Notes: a model not told the origin generated them from the letters alone. Shown: positions 52,046 through 64,000, numbered from the stretch's first letter. The stretch is 64,000 nt of DNA from Lineus longissimus (GCF_910592395.1 NC_088311.1:14696501-14760500); one strand, 5' to 3'. Numbers and translations: made by a program.

Positions 52046-52902
52046 TCACCGTCCATCAAACCGACCCTTATATCTGACTTCCTGTGAATAACGCGGAGTC
52101 AAAGTGTCAATCTTTCCTTGCAGTCTGTTCATGCTATTATCATAGCGTCTAGCAGCTTCCATAACGTCCTCCATTAGGTAACGCTCGTTGTCAGATGAGT
52201 ACCCTCCTATTGAATGAAGTCCATATATGTCGTAATCATTGTGGTTATAATTGTGCATATTCCGCGGCAGGTACGGGTACATCGCCAGAGCAGAGCCTGC
52301 GCGTCTTTCTCCGTCTCTACCATACCCGCCACCCTGTCCAACGCCCGGATGAGTTGGGAACAACATTGAGTCATACTGCCCGGTCTGGTTGGAGTTCCAG
52401 TTCATTGGCCGGTTTCCCTCATAGTTCGGATAGAGTACTTGGATACGTGGACCTCCTACGCTTTCCATTCCTAACGGTTCAGAACCAGGATTCTGGAGCG
52501 CCGGTAACTGGCCTCGTACTGGAACTAACTCACTACTGTATTTACCAAGCACGGGCCCACGACCTGGACTGCCATAAGGGACTATTTCTATTGGTGAAGG
52601 AGTATCCGTCCAGTAGCCATACTGTTCAGGGTACGCGCCCATTCGCCTTTCTCTGTTCTCCTTGTTGATATGTGCACAACAGTCACAATGGACAGGCCGG
52701 TGCCCTATCAAGGTGGGTTGTGGTGCCCGGTGCATTTGCCGACGCCCTTGAAGGTATCTCGGGTCGTTCAAGTAACCCTCGACAACCGTTTTTAGATCGT
52801 TTGGGTCAGATATGATATCCCCTGGATTTCCTTTCTGCAAATCTTGCAGTTGTTTGAGGACATCTAGCATAGCTGGGCTTTCCTCCGCCGCCTGTGGCAC
52901 GT
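52046..52902 (-). CDS. Terminal exon of a host gene, Pro/Gly/Tyr-rich protein
   Basis: A 284-codon frame preceded on the minus strand by a clear splice acceptor (GATTTTCAG at 52903), so it is likely the last coding exon rather than a whole gene. The sequence is rich in Pro, Gly, Tyr and Asn, and has a short CDCCAHINKENRERR segment and a helical end (YLMEDVMEAARRYDNSMNRL). It resembles a disordered cytoplasmic tail. I do not recognise the family. No upstream exon could be placed with confidence; the frame is free of transposon motifs. Confidence 0.6.
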
Positions 52903-53341
52903 CTGAAAATCACCCAAATAATAAAGATGAAAGAATATTATAGAATGTTATTGTTTAAAGACAGCGGTGATGCGTTTTTAAATTCTGCTCGGGGATTCCT
53001 GACTTCTTTTGATATTGGAGTGAGATATATAAGCATTGCCCGTGAGACCAAGTTAAAGGTCAGTAGCCCCACTTTGAAAGTTGTTAGTTATGCTAGAAAT
53101 ATGTTGTTATGACATATATACATGTACCCAAGAACTTTTATTAATTTTCATGAAGGGGTTCCAAAGTTGTAGCACTTAAAAGTTTCAAATATTTTGAATT
53201 TCGCACCACCCACTACTTGAGATTAGTTCACCCCAGTCGCGGCTAGGGAACGACTGATGACGTAGGTCCTGATTCCCCGCATCCACAGTACATTTTAGTA
53301 AACAACGATCAGCTGTCAAATCATGCACACACGTGTCAGCA

Positions 53342-53986
53342 GAATGGCGAATTTATCGAGTTCGGATAGCGAGTATAGCGATTTGGAGGACGTTTATGTG
53401 AATAATGAGAGGTATTTGAATGTGGAGCCTTACATATATGAACCAATGATATCCAAAGAACGGGCGGAGAGCGAATATTCCGAAGATACTGAAGAGGAAA
53501 TGGAGGATGAACGACCGGAACGCGCGGGTCATAATGACTGGCAAGTTTGGTTATTATTTTTATACACAAACCCATCGCAAGCAGGCACATGGTTGTAAAA
53601 CACCACACACCTTACACTGTCTATGCGTCCATAATTTATTTTCTGGAGATCTGTTGACGAGAATGTTCTAGTTTCTACTGTGCCTGTGAACAATTAACCT
53701 GGCCTGTTGTGTTAGACCATGTTGGCTAAGAATTCAGGAAGCCATGACAGACAGACACCAGACTCAAGTCCTGACTGTTAACTGTGCAGGTGGGAAGCCA
53801 AATTATGATCATGGATTCATGAGAGTGGAGGCTTTTAGCTATGTAATTGTCTCGCTTACAGCAGCAAGTAAAGGCTACGTGGCGTGCCATGGTGGTGGCC
53901 CAAAGTAATGGCTTCATCCCAAGAATTTTTCTTATACTGTCCATGCTTACTATTTTCAGGTGTAGCTGTGGAGGGAGGTGTTTACG
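53342..53986 (+). CDS. P2RX7-domain-like gene, first exons
   Basis: Exon 1 (53342-53540) encodes an acidic start (MANLSSSDSEYSDLEDVYV), the LNVEPYIYEPM motif and another acidic run. A GC-type donor (TG/GCAAGT) and the acceptor TTTTCAG before 53960 join, in phase, to a 27-nt exon encoding CSCGGRC, which completes a DWCSCGxC-like motif typical of proteins with the P2X7 C-terminal cysteine-rich domain. A GTATGT donor ends it at 53986. A further exon may begin near 54165. The gene is incomplete as far as I can follow it, and the family call is moderate. Confidence 0.5.
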
Positions 53987-54904
53987 GTATGTATTACATA
54001 AAACGAGAGGGTTCGTTTCTTTAAACAGTACATTGTACATGCTCATTACATGGTCTCGATCAAGACTCGGGGCCTCCTTCTTGAGCTATATATGGGGTGA
54101 GCCAATGAAATCAAGTATCAAATGCAATCGTACAAATGATATTGAAGTTGCTTTTATTTTGCAGACATCTTTGTTACGTGGATCATCCTTAGGTCAAATA
54201 TTCTGGATAAAGGAATTTAAAATGCCATGACTAAAAATGCAGTTCCAAGCCTTCTTAGACCCATATTTACATGAAACGACTTCAAGATGGATTATTACAC
54301 GAAAACAGATACTGGGATGAATATTAAGTTTCAGTAAGATGGGTATGTGACGGCTAGCAATCCGTTGAAGCATGATACATGTACTTTTAAGTTTCCAGAT
54401 TCCTCGTTGACAGAAGTGTCTTACAAAGAGTCATCTCTTTGAACTACCGCCTAACAACAACATCCTGCCTGTTTACCAGTTTGGTACATATGTATGCTAC
54501 CTCAATAACTTAGTCCTATATCAATTGATTTTGTTTTCTCGACTTACAGTACCATGTCTCTAATTGACTTTGATTTTAGGGTATTCCGAATTTCTGCCTT
54601 TAAAGGCCATATATCAAGGTTTTTTGCCATTTTCTGCTGTAAGACGATTTCAAAAGTGTACCTAACACTTTATACAATACAGAAAACCAAATGCAATTAG
54701 CTCCATCCATTTTGAAGATATAGCCAATTATGTGTTTGACAACTTGATTACCTAATCAGGCTAGGAACTGGCTTGTTAGAGCCAGGCGGCGGGTTCAGCA
54801 ATAGTTGTGATGTAGATCAGGTTATCTGTACATGTCATGCAATCATAAAAGCAGGAGGGCCTTAATTAATTATGCACACCTGGAAGTAATGTGTTTCACT
54901 CACT

Positions 54905-55210
54905 ATGGTGTATTGTGTGGCTCCGAATTGTGTCAAGGATAGCACAAAGAACAATCGAATGACGGGTGGGACCCATTTTCATGAATTTCCAAAGCCAGTT
55001 GAAAGAGAGAGGAGGAAGCTGTGGATTCGTAAGTGCAAACGTTTGGAGTGTTGGAAGCCTGGGCCTTCGGCCAAACTTTGCAGTGATCACTTTATCGATA
55101 CGGATTATCACATGAAGCCGGATATCTGCATCCAACTGAATATTAAATGCCACTTGTTAAAAACAGCTGTTCCAACCATGTCAATTGCATTTAATGCCCG
55201 AGGCTGCTGA
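54905..55210 (+). CDS. THAP zinc-finger domain ORF
   Basis: 101 codons. The C2CH pattern is readable: CVAPNC near the start, FHEFPKP, LWIRKCKR, LCSDHFIDTDY, and LLKTAVPT at the end, the normal THAP order over about 90 residues. It binds DNA in host regulators and in several transposases (P, Kolobok). The frame stops right after the domain (FNARGC), so either the gene continues by splicing or it is a domain fragment. It lies between two inverted P2RX7-like first exons. Confidence 0.8.
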   Translation: MVYCVAPNCVKDSTKNNRMTGGTHFHEFPKPVERERRKLWIRKCKRLECWKPGPSAKLCSDHFIDTDYHMKPDICIQLNIKCHLLKTAVPTMSIAFNARGC

Positions 55211-55604
55211 GGTCGGTTGTTATACATAATGTGTAGGCCCTATTGGGGCCTGTGATACCGCATAGTGTCTTCTTGTGTTCCAGCCATAGCAAGGTGACAG
55301 CGACACAGGTCAGTGTCAGTGACAGCCACTGTCAATGACAGATTATTGTCATCTGACATCTAGACCTATCTAACGTTGCACGGCATTATATCGTCACGTC
55401 AAGATGATTGTGCATAATACCGTCACTTTTTAATAGTAGTTCAGCGTCATGACATAACTGGCGATACAACACTGACGAGGCGAAACACTATTGTGCAACA
55501 TTGGTCTGTTCAAAAATCATACATGTTATGCATCTGCAACCGTCTATCAATGTCTTCTTTGCTATATCGGCAGGTCTGCCATGCAAATTGATTAACCACA
55601 AATT
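55211..55604. other. Non-coding, short GTGACAG/TGTCA repeats
   Basis: Near 55300-55370, GACAG and TGTCA words recur. No gene. Confidence 0.4.
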
Positions 55605-55757
55605 CTAATCACTTTCGTCCGAATGATCACTCTCATTATGATCTAGTGATATTAATGGCTCGAACATGTACGGCTCAACGTTTAAATATCCTTCTGTATC
55701 GACCAAAACATCCTCAAATTCACTGCTCTCACTCTCTGAACTGTATGCGGAAGCCAT
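55605..55757 (-). pseudogene. P2RX7-domain-like first exon, inverted copy
   Basis: 50 codons on the minus strand: MASAYSSESESSEFEDVLV, then LNVEPYMFEPLIS and an acidic end with a stop. It is clearly related to the exon at 53342 but inverted. Both have a TGATGACGTAG word 50-80 bp upstream of the ATG. A splice site before the stop may exist; otherwise it is a truncated copy. Confidence 0.55.
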
Positions 55758-55849
55758 CTTGCTTTGTTCTGACTGACCTGATCTACGTCATCAAAAAATC
55801 CCCAGCGGCCACATGTGGAACTAATCTAAAGTTGTGTGTGGTGGGAAAT

Positions 55850-58089
55850 TAAAATAGTTTAAAATTGAAAATTGAAATAACTAAATAATGGCTTTATTAT
55901 TAGAATTTTGTTAATGTCTGGGATCTTGTTTTTTTAACCCTCAACATATTTCATGAGTATCAAGCATGTTTTCAAACCTTGATATATGGCCTTTAAATGG
56001 TACATGTGTATATGATTTAGATTAAATAACTTTCGATTAGTTTTCTTGACACGTGGAAATGAATTTCTTTGTCTAAATGCGCATTTCGCCATAAGATTTG
56101 TTTCGAGAAGAATACATTTCATCTACTCTGACAAAACTTTCGATATTTTATACTTTCCCGTGTTTACCCAAAGGCAGCAACGAGGTTTGTACTAATGTTT
56201 ATATCAAAGATTATTTTGATCTATTTTGTGTAATGATATTTTATGTTGGAACTTCGTAAAACAAGTTTTAGATTCTGAATTTGGGTCGGATGACCTGACC
56301 TGTTAAGAACAATGGTGTCGGACAGCAATTCTTGTGAAAAGCTATGCTTTATATCATTTCTTTTGGGTAAATTGCATAGGCCTAAACTGAAATTGTTGTA
56401 TAAGATATTGAATTCATTTGTTTTCTTTGATTAAGTTTACAACTTGCTTCGTGGATGTTTTGGTTGCATTTAATTGTGTTCACTCGTGTGTCGCGTGGCA
56501 TAGGCTACTTGTCGCCATGTATGAGTCATCGATAGGCCTATCCTTTCGCATCCGGTTGGCTTCATTTAACCGAGCATGCTGGAAATATGTTAATCGCGCA
56601 CCTCTTTCTGAAGACAGGGTCGCCCTCTTTTATTGTAAAGTATAATAGTTTCGAACATGAAGTGAATATTGATATGTCATTTAATTCTTAGCACAGCTTT
56701 TATTTAGAAATTTGTATCAATTGTATCGATAATTTACTTAGTGTGTATACAACATTGTGTCGTTACAGTTTTAACGGCGTAACAGCAAACGAATTTTAAA
56801 CAGCTAAAGGCTGTTTAACCAACATCCAATAAAGATGCTGTGCCAGTAGATACAACCTAAAACTCATTGACTTGTCGTTCATGATTGGGGACAACGGGCT
56901 ACAGGGTATGCCTCCAATACAAGCAGTTGATAATGTACTGAACTATTAGCTCGGTAGACTCGATCCGTCCTTATTCCCGACCAAATGTATATTATTATAT
57001 TGTGCATATTGTGCATATAAAATTACCTGCAACCGATTTATGTAGCCAAGAGGCTTGAATGGGGCTTGATGATGCGTTCAGTGATACATGTCGGCCGTTG
57101 ATTCGTTACCTGATGGTCGACACACCGTATAGCACTTGCCGCACCTTGTGAAAATGGCTTGGCTGTTTGTTACCACGGAGGCTGGTTCGGTAATAATGTG
57201 CAGCTGCCGGCTAAGCCCGGCATTGACCTTTTAAGACTCTGGCAATCCCCTTTTAAGAAAGGTAAATTCTCAATTCCACATTTACGGGTTTACGTTCCTC
57301 TCTCGACTATTGGCATGTGGTTTATAAAGCATGTCTGTATGGAGTCCCATGGACACGGAAATCGATGGAGATATTCAAAGCGGCCTCTGAGGTATGGAAT
57401 CTCCATCGATACATGCGAACGTATATGAATCAAACCACTCGAGTGGGATTTCTGAGGTATCAGACTTCACCCGAGTGATTGTCTTTGGCTTGGAAACCCC
57501 CGGGACCACAGTATAATTGTACTCTGGGTCCTATAAGCGCAAAAGCAGTTGTTACATGATAAGCAGACTTCCGTGTCCATCAACACGTGTGTTTTTTATT
57601 CAAAATTTGCCACATAAAAATTTGACTGTGAAACAGTGGGCTATGTCAAAAAATTTGCTAGTGGTCTCAATTGAGTAATGCCGTATATCACCATCATCAT
57701 AGCCATCATCATTGAACATCAGTAAGGTAGGAATATATTGGACATAGGCCTATTGTAAGTCTTAATTTTCGCCGTAAACAATTTTCGGTCGTTGGGTCAC
57801 GGTTTACCACCCTAGAGTGTGCGCAGAAACATTGGTTCACGTCAAAAAACTTGAGGGTAATCAGTTATGCCTTCGCCCTTTCAATTTTTTTGTGAGTCAT
57901 GAATTTGTATTTGAAGATTCGTCGAAAGTTTTCAGGACCGTTTTTTTTAAGTTTTGAAAACACGCTTCCACACAACTCAAATAGATATATGACATATGAC
58001 TGATATTATTGAATTTGTTGCCGGCATTTTGGTCAATATTCGTGTCGATACATTTTGGTGTCTTGACGAGGCTTAATTAAGTAATCAGC
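55850..58089. other. No gene recognised
   Basis: Short frames only. A 25-bp word containing TTTAAAGGCCATATATCAAG (about 54598) occurs inverted near 55975, on both sides of the THAP region. Confidence 0.4.
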
Positions 58090-58097
58090 ATGGCTTT

Positions 58098-60934
58098 CAT
58101 ATAATTGTAATCCAGGATTGGAACGGAAACATAGGTGGGGATTTTAATACCGATTTTAATAGGCCCGACTCACCACACACACGAGCTTTACAAGATTTTA
58201 TTGTAAATGAGAACTTGATTCTCGGTCTGACTCACGAATCTCGTGATGTCGAGTATACTTTTGAAAGCAAAGCTACTGGTGGTAGGTCATTACCTGACCA
58301 TTTTATTGTTTCTGAAAGTGTGTTTGACAAAATAAGAAACTACAATGCGCTTCATAAAGGCTACAACATCTCAGATCATTTAAGTCTGCATATGGGACTT
58401 GAGATGAATATGCAGCATATGGTCCCCAATGACGATAACCTTGCCAATGAGCCCAACCACACCCAGGTATGGGAGAGAGCAACCCCTGAGAATTTATTTA
58501 ATTATAGGCGTAGCCTCAGTCAGAAATTAGACCATATAGATATACCAATGGATGCTATTCAATGTCGAAACTTTTTTTGTACTGATCATTTTCAGGAGAT
58601 AGAGCGATTTCATGATGAAATAATCGGGGCGTGCGTTGATGCTAGCGGGGCAACAATTCCTAGTATTAGAAGTAATGGTAGAGTGCCTGGTGGAGCTGGG
58701 TGGAATGACGAGGTGAGGGAGTTCAAAAGAAGGGCCACTTTTTGGCACGATTTATGGAAAGTAAATGGTAGGCCGCGGCTTGGGGTAATAGCCGACATAC
58801 GCCGCCACACCAGAGCCCTCTACCATCTGGCTGTGAGACGAAATAAGAAAAATCAGGAAAGGACTGCTGCAAATAAATTAGCTGAGTCCCTAGGTAATAA
58901 CAAGAATGACGACTTCTGGAAAGAAATAAAAAAGGTGAAAGGAAAAGGCACTGTACTCCCTTCTAGTATGGATAATGTGAAGGGTACGGACGCAACTTGT
59001 AAACTTTTTGGTGAGAAGTTTAAACGTTTGTATAATTCTGTATCGTATGATATAAATGAGATGAATGATGTGAAGAGAGATATTGATACGGGTATTACCA
59101 GACATTGTATTGACAATAATCATGATCATGTATTAAGTGTGCACGAAGTTATGAAGGGAGTACAGTGTCTGAAGCGAGGTAAAAAAGACAGTAACCCCAA
59201 AATTATGTCGGATCACTTTATAAATGGGGATCATTTATTACATGTTTACGTGTCTTTTTTAGTGAGCTCCATGATGAGTCACGGATATTGCCCGATGGGG
59301 TTTGTTCGAACTAAAGTAGTTCCAATTCCAAAAAACAGTAGAAAGTCTTTGAATACGTCCGATAATTATAGAGGTATTTCGCTAAGTAGCGTTATTGGCA
59401 AAATAATGGATAATATATTCCTAAAAAAGTACGAGAATGAGCTAAGTACATCTGATGCCCAGTTTGGGTTCAAGGCAGGTCTCTCCACAGCTACGTGTAG
59501 CACGGCAATACATGAAGTAATTAATTATTATAACGGTTGCAACACCGCAGTGTATTGCGTAATGCTTGATGCAAGCAAAGCATTTGATTGTGTTCATTTT
59601 GTGAAGCTATTTCGAATTTTGATCAAAAAAGGGCTATGTCCATTAGCGGCTAGGCTATTAGCCAACATCTACACACAACAACGTGTACAGGTTCAGTGGG
59701 GGAAGCATATGTCTGGTGAATTTACTGTATCCAATGGAGTTAAGCAGGGTGGGGTGCTCTCCCCCGTTCTTTTTGGAATTTATCTGGATGAGCTTATTAC
59801 GAGTATAAAAACTGACGGTTTCGGCTGCCATGTTGGCAACATTTTTTGCGGTGTATTTGCATATGCCGATGATGTTATTCTCTTAGCACCATCGTTCTTT
59901 GGGTTAAATAAGATGCTAAACACGGCTCGTCAATTTTCTATTGAATTCAGAATATCCTTCAACGCATCTAAGAGTAGATATTTAGTCTTCGGGTCACATG
60001 ACCCGCCAGGGGAGATTGTATTTGAGGGTACAAGGGTTCAAATTTCTAATGAAGAAATTCATTTGGGCATTCTTCTTGGTCCTGATGTTCGTCGGAGTAG
60101 GGTTCAGGTTTTAGTTAATGATCTGTACAAACGGACCAACATGCTTATGGCTCAGTTTAGGTACGCCAACTTTGAAATCAGATATAAGTTATTCAAAAGT
60201 TTTTGTATGCCGCTGTATGGTTACCAGTTGCTAGATTGTTCAAAACCATACATGGAAGAATTGTATATTGCATGGCGTAAATGTATTCGTCAGATTTTGT
60301 GTTTGCCATATCGCACTCATAATGACCTGTTACCAGCCATTCTTAAGGACTGTAGCGTTCAAACTCAATTGGAGAAAAGGTTCGTAAAATTCATCAAAGG
60401 ACTGCGGAAATCAGGAAATACACTCGTAAAGGTTACAGTTGGATTATTATTTGCCGGGAGCGTCTCATCAGTGGGGAAAAGTCTAACTATGGTGTTACAA
60501 AAGTACAACTGGAAAGGGATCAGCTGCCTGATGAATGTATAATGCTAAGGAACATCAATAGGGAATTTTGGGGATTGGGGCATAATAGGGTTGCCATCCA
60601 AGTTAGGGAATTGCTTGAAATGCGGGAGGCAGGGAATCATATTCTCACAAAAGAGGAAATAGACATGATAATTAACTTTTTTGTACAGGTTGATTTGATG
60701 GAGTATTGTTTTTGGTGTTAGTTTTATTGTGATAGTTCAAGATACTAATGTAACTTATTAAGGATCATCTCAAAGAATGAGAGGTTTTCGGGTTCGACTC
60801 TCAGTCTTACCTTTTACTTTGTTTGCCTTGTCGTAAACTTGTATTTGCACCCAACTCTGTATTGTCTTATTGCACCTTATTTTTTATTATCTGTACAACG
60901 GAAAGTAGTACGAATAAACATATATATATAGATT
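58098..60934 (+). mobile_element. 5'-truncated LINE retrotransposon
   Basis: Starts inside the endonuclease domain and runs to a T/A-rich end (ATATATATATAG near 60930) after the ORF. No target duplication could be set because the 5' end is ragged. Confidence 0.8.
58215..60542 (+). pseudogene. LINE ORF2: endonuclease C-terminus and reverse transcriptase
   Basis: 775 residues from the first ATG; the frame is open from about 58098, where GGDFNTDFNRPDSPH is an endonuclease motif and NISDHLSLHMGL its last motif. Reverse transcriptase follows: NYRGISLSSVIGKIMD, AQFGFKAGLSTATC, VMLDASKAFDCV (first Asp), NGVKQGGVLSPVLFGIYLDE and FAYADDVILLAPS (YADD active site). The end is out of frame after about 60440: the last residues of this frame look unlike the family, and another frame goes on with TKEEIDMIINFF. 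Jockey/CR1-like by motif layout. Probably dead because of the 5' truncation and the late shift. Confidence 0.88.
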
Positions 60935-61678
60935 AGAAATTGAAAGGTCGTACTTAGAAAAGTAGTGCCAGTGAAAGGATTTCCAAATCATTAGTTTGTC
61001 TTGTGTTGTGAATCAAGGCGTTTGTGGCTAGTCTTGATATAACATTAAAAGAGGTTATAGGCTTTATTCTACAATCTTGCTATTTTGTTTGGGTGATGCA
61101 ATGAATTGTTTTCGAGTCTCAGGGTTTCCAGGTATTATTCGGTAATCTTGACCAGGAGTATTGGTGCCTTTGAATTATACTACTTATCGAAGAAAGATAA
61201 CGGTAACAAGTAAGGGTAGCTATGGGGAAAATATAAAGTAAGTCACAGAATGGTTGGTAGCAAATGGAATTCTTATATACAGTTTGTTTCAAAAAAAGGA
61301 AACCGAGAGTAATTTGTTAATTTCTCGAACATGGCTAAATATTTTGGAAATTGGCAACCACCATTTATTACCTAATGATGTCCTCTTTCTTATCACACCA
61401 AGAAATCAGTAGAGTTTGACCTTTACTTGCAGACTTATGTTCTTCCTCTGTAGTTTTAGCTTCACACGAAAGCATAAGTGTTCATTAAGGCACAAATAAA
61501 ACAAATTTAACAATTGTGATTTTTACATCAGAACATATAAACTGCTCCCGGTAAAACTGAGAAAACTATATTGATCAAGTCTATATTTTGGCATTTATCT
61601 CGGTTAAGAAAAAATCAGAGAAACGAATTAATTGAGTCGTAACCCCATAGAGTTGGCATCCCAGGGAGATCAGAAAAA
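60935..61678. other. Non-coding
   Basis: No gene or repeat recognised. Confidence 0.4.
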
Positions 61679-62454
61679 TGTGCCATAAAAATCAGATAAC
61701 TCGTACGTGAGACGTAGAAAACGACAAAGCCAGGCGCGTGCGCAGCCTGTTGTTAGTTTAACAAACTAATGTAATAGATTCCGAGCCTCGACCAACACCA
61801 ACTCCGAAACGGACAACTTTAGTACAATAACGGCAACCACATAGTCCCACCATATTCACAGATTCTATTCAAATCCCATCCGAATGTCACATCATGTTAG
61901 AAAATGCCAAGGTTGTCGATACAGGGTTTTTTTCGCGGGGATTAATGGTCATAGACCTACCCCAAAATAATCGCCAACACACGACGTGATTCTCAAAATC
62001 AACGACCTGCTCATAAGCAAGATGCAGGGCTCCTGCAAAACGTATTTGAGTGCAGTCGGACCAGTTACTGATGATGAAACGTTACATGACAACTATCCCA
62101 TTGAGTTTCTTACATGTAATTTAATGACTGCGACGACATGCCAACCATTCGTATCATCTTGAAATAAGGTGCAATGGCCATGCTTCTCCGAACCATGACA
62201 TCCCAAAAGGACTCTATATGGAACACGCTTTTAAACTTTAGGTTAAATTTTCAGGGAGAAGTTGTTTCAGTTAAAGATATCTAATCAGCATATTTGTAGA
62301 TAACCAGTATATACTGGTCTTTTGAAGGGGCAAACAACGGCCAAACTATATTCAATATGAAATACAACTGTTTCTCTATGTCAGTGCCTTCCATCAAATC
62401 CGGCACGCCCCCCACAGATATGAAGCATCTTTACCAAACACTCCAGGTGTCAAT
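61679..62454 (+). repeat. Dispersed repeat, copy 2 (direct to 50714-51393)
   Basis: Same block order as copy 1 with an extra 80-100 bp around 61940-62050. Family unknown. Confidence 0.85.
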
Positions 62455-63358
62455 GCGGACTCTGTGCGCAGCACGGTTAATTGCGTACATTACGTACATT
62501 ACCACGTCATTTAAATACTATTTCCCTCCGTATACTTATTTCCTTTACTGTCCAGCTGTTTCAACCTCTCCGGTTACACGTGTCTTCTTTAGGCACACAG
62601 GTTAAACTTTTAACCATATAGACCCACTTTTTGCCAACTGCTTGGCTCAGACCGCCCTCAGCAGGCCATAGACTGACCAAGATCTATATTGTGTCTCGTA
62701 AGCCTTTGCAGGCTGGCTTTTTGTAAAAGGTGACACGTTAATAAAATATATATATATCCTACGTTAACGTAATAGTGTTGATTTGTGTCTGCATTCAGTG
62801 GTGTAAGTAGATTTTGACCTGATAAACCTGATATGTGTCATCCCCGGAATGATTGGATAGGTTTGATAGGCGATTTTCTTCCGTGAAAGACACACTTTCG
62901 TGCTCTGTTCAATCAATGTCAATGAGTTCAGTCACTCGCATGACAGCATGTCATGCATGTCGGCGTGTGTTCCAGCCCGGCGGTACAGTGCCAGTGGGAA
63001 GACGCTATACATGATCATGATGATGTACAATGTAGGCCTAGTGTAATGTGTTGCATGGTTGCATGCAAACTGGTCAGCAGCCATTGCCACTGCAATGCCA
63101 CAGGCCGACCGGGTATAGAAGTAGAAAATGTCCCCTGAAAAAAAGTGTCCGGCCCTATGTATTCTGCTAGCCTAAAGGCCCTATGCCTGGTGCGGTTACT
63201 AGCCCATGACCATCAATAGCACAGAGATCAAAGTTCATAATAGAATCCTTTGTTTCCTGGACATTCTACCCTATATAGGTCTAACTTCTACACCAGCCTC
63301 TAGCTACTGCCTACAGTAACAGTACTGGTCAGTGTTGTGTTGCATTTCATTGCAGTTA

Positions 63359-63402
63359 CAATTGACAATTGACAATTGACAATTGACAATTGACAATTGA
63401 CA
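63359..63402 (+). repeat. Heptamer tandem repeat (CAATTGA)
   Basis: About six perfect units of CAATTGA. Confidence 0.95.
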
Positions 63403-63668
63403 CACGCGTGAGATGTGAGAGAACCCTTTTGGCGACTTTGTGTAACTTTATCTTGCTGCCTATATTGTCTCTTAAAGGTAATCTTTATTATCCCAAAGCA
63501 AAACAGACATGATATTCAAGCTTATAGGTCACCGCCACCACACCATGTACTACTACTAGTATATAATAGTAGATCAATAGGCGCGCCATCTATGAGATGA
63601 TACGATAACTGACATCTACCCTTATTCCATTGTATTTTTTAGTGTCAGAAAATAATGATTGCTCCCGA

Positions 63669-63710
63669 GGCGTAATATTGCGCTAAATAGGCGTAATATT
63701 GCGCTAAATA
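63669..63710 (+). repeat. 21-bp tandem repeat, two units
   Basis: GGCGTAATATTGCGCTAAAT followed by A, twice in a row without mismatch. Confidence 0.95.
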
Positions 63711-63869
63711 CAGTAAGCCCGCATTTCCTGCACCTTCATGACCTATCAGGCACACATGGTTGCTTCATACCATCAGTGCACGGTGCCCAGTAGCCAAAAT
63801 CTTTCATTTTGGTCCTCTCTTGTTGCCATGAGCAACAGAGCATGCAGGCTCAGGCTACGATGTCACTGA

Positions 63870-63915
63870 TGACGTCACAAGGATGCCATGACGTCATCAT
63901 GATGTCATGACGTCG
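63870..63915. promoter_or_regulatory. Cluster of CRE-like sites
   Basis: TGACGTCA at 63870-63877 and 63889-63896, and TGACGTCG at 63908-63915, each about 19 bp apart. TGACGTCA is the palindromic binding site of CREB/ATF factors. A promoter just right of the window is possible; no start site is visible. Confidence 0.55.
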
Positions 63916-64000
63916 GGTCAACAATCACAGCTGTCAGACAGTCCCTGAATGATCTCTTCATTCAGTTGCGGTCATGCAGGCGCAGTGGACACCAAATTGC

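Larger units (their letters stand above)
62455..63868. other. Non-coding, simple repeats
   Basis: No gene is supported. It contains the two tandem repeats listed separately and an ATATATAT run near 62748. Confidence 0.45.

Noticed and set aside
60780-60830. tRNA-like B box (GGGTTCGACTCTC)
   Set aside because: No A box, acceptor stem or anticodon arm at the right distance; it lies in the 3' tail of the LINE.

Overview
Source. This is nuclear DNA of a multicellular eukaryote, most likely a marine invertebrate. It has short exons with splice signals, a THAP-domain exon, and a dense load of animal-type transposons (BEL/Pao, Ty3/gypsy, Polinton/Maverick, pogo, PIF/Harbinger, LINE, mariner-type MITEs). 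The frequent AGGCCTA-type words recall ambulacrarian genomes, but I cannot fix the species.

Layout. 0.9-2.1 kb is a Ty3/gypsy pol remnant. 3053-36123 is one minus-strand BEL/Pao retrotransposon (TG...CA LTRs, 5-bp duplication TAAGG) taken apart by later insertions. A 19.2-kb Polinton (4188-23379, AG...CT ends, 210-bp inverted repeats with one mismatch, 6-bp duplication GGGGCG) sits in its pol gene. A pogo-type element (28182-31145, TA) sits in gag. Two Harbinger copies and a Penelope-like scrap sit in its 5' LTR. 37.4-44.6 kb is a second, rearranged Polinton split by an apparently intact PIF/Harbinger element (39915-43510, duplication AAT). 45-50 kb is a run of MITE and foldback elements. 50-64 kb holds probable host exons (a terminal exon at 52.0-52.9 kb, two inverted P2RX7-domain-like first exons, a THAP exon), a LINE (58.1-60.9 kb), a dispersed direct repeat and a CRE cluster near the right edge.

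Polinton 1 encodes protein-primed PolB, a chromodomain integrase, a packaging-type ATPase, probable major and minor capsid proteins, an HNH nuclease and several membrane or coiled-coil proteins. I found no adenain-like protease. Several genes carry one frameshift or stop, although the inverted repeats are almost identical.

Main discovery candidate. A 27-bp double-hairpin element is scattered through Polinton 1 (22 full copies) and Polinton 2 (4 copies, one shortened), and I saw none elsewhere in the window. Each core is a C, a hairpin (GAGC, 3-nt loop, GCTC), a 3-nt spacer, a second hairpin (GGAC, 3-nt loop, GTCC) and a G. It is flanked by a matching 3-bp direct repeat (ACT, AAT, GCT or TCT in the element's own orientation) in 18 of 22 copies in Polinton 1 and 4 of 4 in Polinton 2. 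Core plus triplet is exactly 30 bp, so each insertion adds ten codons without a frameshift. Copies lie inside PolB, integrase, the minor capsid gene, the HNH gene and others in five of six reading phases. Several variants pair compensatorily, and where the consensus would create a stop codon the copy in that phase carries a base change that avoids it. Clusters fill all three convergent gene junctions. This looks like a very small mobile element of Polintons, analogous to Rickettsia palindromic elements or fungal mitochondrial double-hairpin elements; I know of no description of it.
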